This document shows, in pieces, positions 1-4,945 of a stretch of DNA of 7,971 nt. The number at the start of each line of letters is the position of its first letter. Positions within the stretch are counted from its first letter, which is position 1. A model generated the notes under the pieces. That model was not told the origin of the DNA. It did no database searches and saw nothing but the letters and a program-made list of their open reading frames with translations. Source of the stretch: Actinomycetes bacterium (lineage in GTDB: Bacteria; Actinomycetota; Humimicrobiia; Humimicrobiales; Humimicrobiaceae); assembly GCA_030609215.1 (NCBI GenBank), contig JAUWCR010000055.1:1-7971 (forward strand). Direction: 5' to 3'. A program made the position numbers and the translations under genes.

Positions 1-567
1 GTTTTTCTTGAACTTAAGCCGCTAAAAAAAGGTGAAGGTTTTAAATTTGAAAATAATATATTTGGCGGATCAATTCCTAAAGGATATATTCCCGGTGTAG
101 AAAAAGGTATAAGGGAGGTATTAAATACAGGAGTATTGGCAGGATACCCAATAGTAGATATTAGCGTTAATTTATATGACGGTTCATTTCATAGCGTAGA
201 TTCATCAGAGTTAGCTTTTAAAATAGCTGCTTCCATGGCATTTAAAAAAGGAATGATGACTGCATCTCCAATCATACTTGAACCAATAATGGAAATTGAA
301 GTTACTATTCCTGAAAAGCATATGGGTGATATAATTGGTGATATAAATTCTAAAAGAGGTAAAATAATAACAATGACTCCTGCTGAAAACAGGACACAGA
401 TAATAAAAGCTACAATTCCACAATCTGAGTCATTTAATTATTCTGTGGATTTAATATCAATTACTCAGGGAAGAGGTATCTTTAAACAAAAATTTTCCCA
501 TTACGAAGAACTTCCTCCAAATCTAGCTAATGATTTAGTTGAAGAAAGGAAGAAACAAAAAGAATGA
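1..567 (+). CDS. fusA: Elongation factor G-type GTPase, C-terminal part (domains IV-V), 5' end outside window
   Basis: EF-G is a cytoplasmic ribosomal translocase; the part seen here, 188 residues, is the end of domain IV and all of domain V. Frame 1 is open from the first base, so the gene starts upstream; a TTG at 136 is only an internal leucine codon. Hallmarks are GGSIPKGYIPGVEKG (about visible residues 22-36), LAGYPIVD, the domain IV tip motif YDGSFHSVDSSELAFK, then the domain V start PIILEPIM (about 90-97), MGDIIGDINSKRGKI, and the closing SITQGRGIF and HYEELPP. The wording is closer to stand-alone EF-G-like (EF-G2 type) paralogues than to the str-operon copy, and no tuf gene follows; that subtype is my inference, because the G domain is not visible. 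The stop overlaps the next start by 4 bases (ATGA at 564-567), which suggests translational coupling. Confidence 0.93.
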   Translation, partial: VFLELKPLKKGEGFKFENNIFGGSIPKGYIPGVEKGIREVLNTGVLAGYPIVDISVNLYDGSFHSVDSSELAFKIAASMAFKKGMMTASPIILEPIMEIEVTIPEKHMGDIIGDINSKRGKIITMTPAENRTQIIKATIPQSESFNYSVDLISITQGRGIFKQKFSHYEELPPNLANDLVEERKKQKE

Positions 568-1790
568 AAAAAAAATATATTAAATATACTAACTTTTTAG
601 ATAGATTTCCATTCATTCCAATAATTATAATATTAATCTTAAGTTTAATTTTATTGTTTGCTTTTAAAAATAAATTTCCGTTTAATTTTTTTTCAGCAAC
701 TCAACAACAAGAAGTAGAATCTGAATCTGAGTACACTGTTTTTATTACTTCACCATCAAACAATGAAATATTTAGTTTTATAAACAAAAACGAAACTATC
801 CCTGTAGAAATAAAAGCTAAAGAAGTAGAAAATCTCAATTATAAACTTGTGGTATTGGTTAATGAAACTGAAGAAATAAAAACTTTTAGTACCCCGCCAT
901 ATGAATTCAACTGGAATCCTAATGAGGCAGGAGAATACGAAATAACAGCAAATCTTTTAGATGAAGATGATAATGTCATATCCGCATCCAATAAAGTCAC
1001 CTTCTTAGTTGAATATGAAGAAGAAACTGATGAAAGTACAGTTATAAGTATGGATGTTGAGGAAAAGAAAATTAATGCACTGAGCAATGTTCAATATAGA
1101 ACACAAAATGGCGAACCATTATTTTCGTACAAATGTTATGTGCCGCCATCCATTGATGGAAGTATGAGTGAATGGGAATTTTTTGAAAAATTTTCTAGTT
1201 TCAACCCTACCATAAAAAAAGAAAATTATAGCTCTCATACAGATGTTTCCGGAATTTTTTATTCATGCTGGGATGATAATAATTTTTATTTTGCAATTCA
1301 GGTAATTGATGATGTATTTAATCAATCATTCACTGGAAATCAAATAAATAAAGGAGACAGCATTACACTTGTTTTTGATACTGAGCTTGAAGAAGATATA
1401 CAAATCCCATTCCGTAATAGTGATGATTTCCAGATAGATTTCTCACCAGGTACCTTTTCCGGCATATATGCTGAATCATTTATAAGCTGGCCAACAGGTG
1501 GACCAGCCAAAGATGCTGTTATGGCTTCTACCCGGCTATCTAATGGATATATTCTAGAAGCAAGCATTCCCTGGTATAATTTTGTAAATTACTCACCACA
1601 GGATGAAGATGTTCTAGGATTTACAGTATCCATATTTGATACAGATAATTTGGAATCAACAGAGCTTGTTATATCATCATCCACCAAGTTTGAAATTAAT
1701 AATATATCTACTTTAGGAACACTTGTATTAATTGATGCTGGCGATATTCAGCAGGAAGAAGAAACAACAGAACCATCCGAAGAAGAGTAG
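564..1790 (+). CDS. Membrane-anchored surface protein with Ig-like and CBM9-like (DOMON) sugar-binding domains
   Basis: A 408-residue protein, probably held on the outer face of the membrane. A basic N-terminus (MKKKYIKY) is followed by one hydrophobic segment at about residues 16-34, with no lipobox cysteine, so it reads as an uncleaved signal anchor. Residues 57-150 look like a bacterial Ig-like beta-sandwich (opening VFITSPSNNEIF, later YEFNWNPNEAGEYEITANL). An acidic linker (about 150-172) leads to a CBM9-like domain at about 195-392, with PSIDGSMSEW, FYSCWDDNNFYFAIQVIDDVF, NKGDSITLVFDT, GYILEASIPW and LGFTVSIFDTD. CBM9 domains bind sugars or chain ends of polysaccharides in xylanases and related surface proteins, but no catalytic domain is present here. 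The C-terminus is a Glu-rich tail. The ATG overlaps the EF-G stop, and AAGGAAG lies 11 bases upstream of it. Sugar binding is inferred from the fold, not from identified ligand residues; other DOMON-like roles such as haem or matrix binding are possible. Confidence 0.85.
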   Translation: MKKKYIKYTNFLDRFPFIPIIIILILSLILLFAFKNKFPFNFFSATQQQEVESESEYTVFITSPSNNEIFSFINKNETIPVEIKAKEVENLNYKLVVLVNETEEIKTFSTPPYEFNWNPNEAGEYEITANLLDEDDNVISASNKVTFLVEYEEETDESTVISMDVEEKKINALSNVQYRTQNGEPLFSYKCYVPPSIDGSMSEWEFFEKFSSFNPTIKKENYSSHTDVSGIFYSCWDDNNFYFAIQVIDDVFNQSFTGNQINKGDSITLVFDTELEEDIQIPFRNSDDFQIDFSPGTFSGIYAESFISWPTGGPAKDAVMASTRLSNGYILEASIPWYNFVNYSPQDEDVLGFTVSIFDTDNLESTELVISSSTKFEINNISTLGTLVLIDAGDIQQEEETTEPSEEE

Positions 1791-1798
1791 ATAAAATA

Positions 1799-2638
1799 TT
1801 ATTTACAAAATTCCTTTGAACTTTTGTATTTTTTAATTGATAAAAAAAGATACTTAGCAAGATAGGATAAAATAAAAGCTAGCCCAAGTACCATAATAAT
1901 AGTCGCGCCGGATGCCAGATCAAGTATATAAGAAATCCATAAGCCGCTGATTGTCAAAATAATTCCTGTAGACATTGAAAGAAATATCATTGTCTTAATG
2001 TTATTTGTAAATTGTCTGCATATAGCAGCAGGGATGGTAAGAAGTGCTATTACTAAAATTATACCTACAACTTTTATTAGAATTACAACACTTAAAGCAA
2101 CCATTCCAAGAAGTAGAAAATATAAAAGATCGACTGGTACCCCTGCAACTTTTGAGAATTCTTCATCAAAAGAAATTGCCTTAAATTCTTTATAAAATAA
2201 AATTGTTACAACAACAATTATCATATCTAAAACAACCATTATAATTAGATCATTAAATGGAATTGTAAGTATATTTCCAAATAAATAACTAAAAAGATCT
2301 GGAGCATATCCTGGAGTTAAATTAATAAAGATTATACCTAACGACATGCCAATCGCCCATAATATCCCAATAGCAGCATCTTCACCCACTTTGGTTTTTT
2401 TTGCAATAAATCCAATACCAAAAGCTGCTAGTATGCTGAATGGAATTGCAGTAATAATAGGATCTAATCCTAAAAAGTATCCTAATCCTATGCCGCCAAA
2501 AGCAGCATGAGAAATTCCACCGCTTATAAAAACTATTCTTTTTGTAACTACAAATGTTCCAACAATTCCGCAGGCTATATTTATTAATACTGCAGTAATT
2601 ACTGCATTTTTTATAAATTCATATTGAAAAATTTCCAT
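1799..2638 (-). CDS. znuB: Zinc/manganese ABC transporter permease (ZnuB-like, ABC-3 family)
   Basis: A 279-residue integral membrane protein, normal length for the ABC-3 (ZnuB/MntB/TroC) permease family, which forms the inner-membrane channel for Zn2+ or Mn2+. It has about seven to nine hydrophobic segments. The family signature [19 protein letters not shown] lies at about residues 39-57, a G-E-D-A-A-I-G-I segment at about 85-92, and a cytoplasmic coupling region [12 protein letters not shown] at about 157-168. [15 protein letters not shown] follows at about 191-205. The C-terminus is basic ([11 protein letters not shown]). Its ATG shares one base with the stop of the upstream ATPase gene (TAATG), so the two are translationally coupled. 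It is the last gene of the operon, and its stop lies 8 bases from the stop of the convergent CBM9 gene. The metal cannot be read from the permease itself; zinc is preferred from the gene context. Confidence 0.94.
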   Translation of the reverse strand: MEIFQYEFIKNAVITAVLINIACGIVGTFVVTKRIVFISGGISHAAFGGIGLGYFLGLDPIITAIPFSILAAFGIGFIAKKTKVGEDAAIGILWAIGMSLGIIFINLTPGYAPDLFSYLFGNILTIPFNDLIIMVVLDMIIVVVTILFYKEFKAISFDEEFSKVAGVPVDLLYFLLLGMVALSVVILIKVVGIILVIALLTIPAAICRQFTNNIKTMIFLSMSTGIILTISGLWISYILDLASGATIIMVLGLAFILSYLAKYLFLSIKKYKSSKEFCK

Positions 2639-3459
2639 TATTTCCCATGCCTTCCTAAAACTCTATGGGGTATTCCATGAGCCAGTATCTCAACTGGACA
2701 TTTGTATGCTTCTGCAAGCTTCCCCAAACTTCCTTCTTTAGAACCATGATAGTATAATTTACGATTTAGACATGCAACGTTTTTAACATAAACAGAAATA
2801 GCTCCAACATCATGTGTAATAAAAACTATTGCCATTCTTTTATTCAACTTCACTAACAATTCATAAAAAGACTGAAGCATTTCAGTATCAATATTTGATG
2901 TAGGTTCATCAAGTAAAAGTAATTTCGGATTTCTTGCCAGTGCTCGTGCTATAAGCACTCTTTGTAATTGACCACCTGACAATTCTCCAATATGTCTATC
3001 CTTTAATTTAAGTATTCCAACAGTGTCAAGCGTATTTATTGTTTCTTTAACATCTTTCTTTGAATATCTTACCATGGTTCCCTTATATCTTCCCATGATT
3101 ACAACATCAAATACACTTATTGGGAATTCTAAATCAAAGGTTGAATTTTGTGGCATGTAACCAATTAATCTTCTTCCCATTTCAATACTGCTTCCAAAAA
3201 CTTCTATAATACCTCCACTTGGTTTTAGTAAACCAACTATCAATTTGAGCAGTGTAGTCTTGCCGCCTCCATTTGGACCAATTATTGCCAGAAAATCATT
3301 TTGCCAGACAGAAATATTAATATCTTCCAACACAGGTACGCCAGTATAATAAAAGAATAAATCCTTTATTCTAACAATTATCTTATCTTTATTATATTTA
3401 ATATTTTGTATTTTTTTACTTTTAATATTTTCCACCTTGACTCTGATAATTTTTCGCAA
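2638..3459 (-). CDS. znuC: Zinc/manganese ABC transporter ATP-binding protein (ZnuC-like)
   Basis: A cytoplasmic ATPase that powers the ABC-3 permease. From the TTG at 3459 it has 273 residues. Motifs in order are Walker A GPNGGGKT at 61-68, Q-loop YMPQN with Q104, ABC signature LSGGQ at 160-164, Walker B LLLLDEP at 180-186, and switch histidine H216 in ITHD. The C-terminal tail [18 protein letters not shown] is typical of metal-uptake ATPases of this family. The start is uncertain. The TTG has an AGGTG only 1 base upstream, which is too close to serve it, and the first 25 or so residues (Lys/Ile-rich) precede the usual family start at [13 protein letters not shown] better-spaced AAGGTGG at 3432-3438 lies 5 bases before an in-frame ATT (codon 12), so initiation at a rare codon or re-initiation from the znuA stop 10 bases upstream is possible. 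The stop overlaps the znuB start by one base. Confidence 0.94.
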   Translation of the reverse strand: MRKIIRVKVENIKSKKIQNIKYNKDKIIVRIKDLFFYYTGVPVLEDINISVWQNDFLAIIGPNGGGKTTLLKLIVGLLKPSGGIIEVFGSSIEMGRRLIGYMPQNSTFDLEFPISVFDVVIMGRYKGTMVRYSKKDVKETINTLDTVGILKLKDRHIGELSGGQLQRVLIARALARNPKLLLLDEPTSNIDTEMLQSFYELLVKLNKRMAIVFITHDVGAISVYVKNVACLNRKLYYHGSKEGSLGKLAEAYKCPVEILAHGIPHRVLGRHGK

Positions 3460-3469
3460 TCACCTAAGT

Positions 3470-4345
3470 TCACTCTAATATATCTTTAAATACCTTGGTT
3501 ACCTTAGAAATATTATTAACATAATCTTTTTCAAGCGGGCTTATAAGTACAACTGCCCCGCCTATCTCACTAGCAATAACTTCAGCACTTTTAGTACTGA
3601 TTTCAGGTGAAGCAAAAATAATTTTTATATTATTTTCTTTTGCCTGCTTTATAAAATTCACTAAATCTTTTGGGGAAGGCTCCTTACCTCCTTCCTCAAC
3701 AGGTATTTGCTCCAAATTATAATCTCTTGCAAAATAAGACCATGCTGGATGGTAAACCATTATTTTTCTTTCTACTTTCCCCAAAAGAGCCTGGGTTATT
3801 TCATTATACAACTTATCCAGTTCCTTTAAGTAATTCTCTTTATTATCTTTGTAATATTTCTTATTTTCTGGATCTACCCTAACCAGTCCATTATATATAT
3901 TTTCTACCATTATTTTTGCATTTTTAGGTGAAAGCCATATATGAGGATCAAATTCTATTAACTCTATTCCACTAGAACAATCAACTATAATCATTTCTTT
4001 ATTAAGTTCAACTATCTTATCTATCCAATTTAGCTCAAATTCAATACCTGAACCAACCTTTACATATATTTCTGCCTTACCTACATCTTCCATTTGGCTT
4101 GGTTTAGGCTCATAAGTATGAGGACTTGCTCCTGGAGGTACCATTACTGCTACATTAACTTTACCTCCCCCAACCTTTTCTACAAAATCAGCCTGGGGAA
4201 GAATACTCACCACTACCCCAATCTTTTGCTTTCTAGCTTCTTCTTCATACTTTTGAGACGTACACGAAAATATTCCAAATGAAAAAAATAATATTGTTAC
4301 GAATATTACCAGTATTATCTTATTTAATAATATTTTTATCTTCAC
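3470..4345 (-). CDS. znuA: Metal-binding lipoprotein of zinc/manganese ABC transporter (ZnuA-like, cluster A-I substrate-binding protein)
   Basis: A 291-residue extracytoplasmic solute-binding protein that captures a divalent metal and delivers it to the permease. The N-terminus is a lipoprotein signal peptide with a hydrophobic core at about 7-26 and a variant lipobox IFSC, giving lipidated Cys28. Family motifs are VVVSILPQADFVEKVGG, PPGASPHTYEPKPSQ with H76, FDPHIWLSP with H135, VYHPAWSYFARDY with H199, and FASPEIS with E248. Three histidines plus an acidic residue match the zinc type better than the manganese type, where the third ligand is often Glu. The His-rich loop found before the second ligand in many ZnuA proteins is absent; SSGIELIEFDPH is short there. 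The GTG start is chosen because the frame fits the signal peptide, but no well-spaced Shine-Dalgarno is visible. The gene lies 47 bases after the regulator and 10 bases before znuC. Manganese remains possible. Confidence 0.93.
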   Translation of the reverse strand: MKIKILLNKIILVIFVTILFFSFGIFSCTSQKYEEEARKQKIGVVVSILPQADFVEKVGGGKVNVAVMVPPGASPHTYEPKPSQMEDVGKAEIYVKVGSGIEFELNWIDKIVELNKEMIIVDCSSGIELIEFDPHIWLSPKNAKIMVENIYNGLVRVDPENKKYYKDNKENYLKELDKLYNEITQALLGKVERKIMVYHPAWSYFARDYNLEQIPVEEGGKEPSPKDLVNFIKQAKENNIKIIFASPEISTKSAEVIASEIGGAVVLISPLEKDYVNNISKVTKVFKDILE

Positions 4346-4392
4346 TCTTTTTTATTTTTTATTAAATAATTGAAAAATTGTATTTTAACTAG

Positions 4393-4776
4393 CTATTCAT
4401 TCGCGCACTTACTGCATATACCTGTCAATGCAAGTTTATGGCTTATATCTTTAAAATTCTTTACATGGGAAAAATTACTTGTGCAGGGTATGCATTCGAT
4501 ATATCCACATTTTCTACAGATTATATGATGATGATGCTTTTTTGATATGTAATAATAAGCCTCTCTATTAATTTCCTCTTCAAAAACAATATTTAATTTC
4601 TTAAAAATATTTAATGACCTATATATTGAGGACAAATCAATTTTATATCCTAAACTCCTATAAATACTTTTAGCAGTTAATGGCATGGACTGACTTTCTA
4701 AAAATTTAATAATTTTAGTCCTTGGTTTTGTAAGTTTGTACCCTGATTTTTGGACTATTTTTAAATAATTGTTCAT
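4393..4776 (-). CDS. Fur-family metal-responsive repressor (Zur-like)
   Basis: A 127-residue dimeric DNA-binding metalloregulator of the Fur/Zur/PerR family, close to the usual length. The N-terminal winged helix includes YKLTKPRTKIIKFL and the recognition helix SSIYRSLNIFKKLNI (about residues 49-63). The C-terminal metal and dimer domain has HHHH at 81-84, CRKC at 87-90 with E94 after it, and CSKC at 121-124. The four cysteines C87, C90, C121 and C124 match the family's structural zinc site; the His cluster, E94 and H113 are candidate sensing ligands. Two extra cysteines (C95, C98) are unusual. I chose the ATG at 4776 over an in-frame GTG at 4782 because that GTG lies inside the ribosome binding site. 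It heads the znuACB-like operon, with a perfect palindrome in its promoter, so auto-repression is likely. Operon content favours zinc sensing; Mn or Ni sensing is not excluded. Confidence 0.93.
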   Translation of the reverse strand: MNNYLKIVQKSGYKLTKPRTKIIKFLESQSMPLTAKSIYRSLGYKIDLSSIYRSLNIFKKLNIVFEEEINREAYYYISKKHHHHIICRKCGYIECIPCTSNFSHVKNFKDISHKLALTGICSKCANE

Positions 4777-4778
4777 AA

Positions 4779-4786
4779 CCACCCTC
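4779..4786 (-). promoter_or_regulatory. Ribosome binding site that fixes the regulator start
   Basis: On the minus strand GAGGGTGG precedes GTT and then ATG. GAGG stands 6 bases from the ATG at 4776, ideal spacing. The alternative GTG start at 4782 is part of this same element and would have no site of its own, so the ATG is the better start. Confidence 0.7.
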
Positions 4787-4803
4787 GCTTTTCAAACTAA
4801 CAC

Positions 4804-4833
4804 AATATAAATATAATTGCAAATGATTTGCAA
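4804..4833 (-). promoter_or_regulatory. Predicted sigma-70 promoter of the regulator-znuACB operon
   Basis: Reading the minus strand, a -35-like TTGCAA (4833-4828) is followed by an 18-base spacer and a -10-like TATATT (4809-4804). Transcription would begin near 4797, giving a leader of about 20 bases before the ATG at 4776. The -35 box lies inside the right arm of the palindrome and most of the left arm falls in the spacer, so a bound repressor would block RNA polymerase. The region is AT-rich, so the exact boxes are tentative. Confidence 0.55.
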
Positions 4834-4836
4834 TTA
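4814..4836. promoter_or_regulatory. Perfect 23-bp palindrome, probable operator for the Fur-family regulator
   Basis: The left half TAATTGCAAAT (4814-4824) and right half ATTTGCAATTA (4826-4836) are exact inverted repeats around a single central G at 4825, an 11-1-11 layout. Fur-family boxes characteristically are inverted repeats around one central base with an ATGAT-like core, and TGCAAATGATTTGCA fits that architecture. It lies between the regulator operon and the divergent hypF and overlaps the predicted regulator promoter. It does not look like a terminator, having no following T-run and lying upstream of both flanking genes. The cognate protein is inferred from position. Confidence 0.8.
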
Positions 4837-4848
4837 CTTATTTATTAC

Positions 4849-4877
4849 TTGTTTACTATTGATAAAAATTTTAGAAT
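4849..4877 (+). promoter_or_regulatory. Candidate promoter for the hypFCD operon
   Basis: TTGTTT (4849-4854), a 17-base spacer and TAGAAT (4872-4877) form a plausible sigma-70 promoter on the plus strand, giving a leader of about 60 bases before the hypF TTG. It starts 12 bases beyond the operator. The surrounding sequence is so AT-rich that other -10-like boxes exist nearer the gene (for example TAAAAT at 4919-4924), so this is a weak prediction. Confidence 0.3.
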
Positions 4878-4945
4878 TATTAAAATGGTTAAATTATTTG
4901 TTTTAGTTACAATAAATATAAAATATTAAAAAGAATTTATTAAAA

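Noticed and set aside
1826..1853. Hairpin GTATTTTTT / AAAAAAAGATAC inside the 3' end of the permease gene, as a possible terminator
   Set aside because: The stem is almost all A-T pairs and neither strand has a following T-run, so it is better explained by AT-rich coding sequence.
4782..4784. GTG at 4782 as the regulator start (129 residues)
   Set aside because: It lies within GAGGGTGG, which is the ribosome binding site for the ATG at 4776.
4834..4851. Repeated ATTACTT motif beside the operator
   Set aside because: Only two short AT-rich copies; no support as an iteron or a second operator.
4868..4886. Small inverted repeat ATTTTA / TAAAAT near the candidate hypF promoter
   Set aside because: Six A-T pairs with a 7-base loop are expected by chance in sequence this AT-rich.
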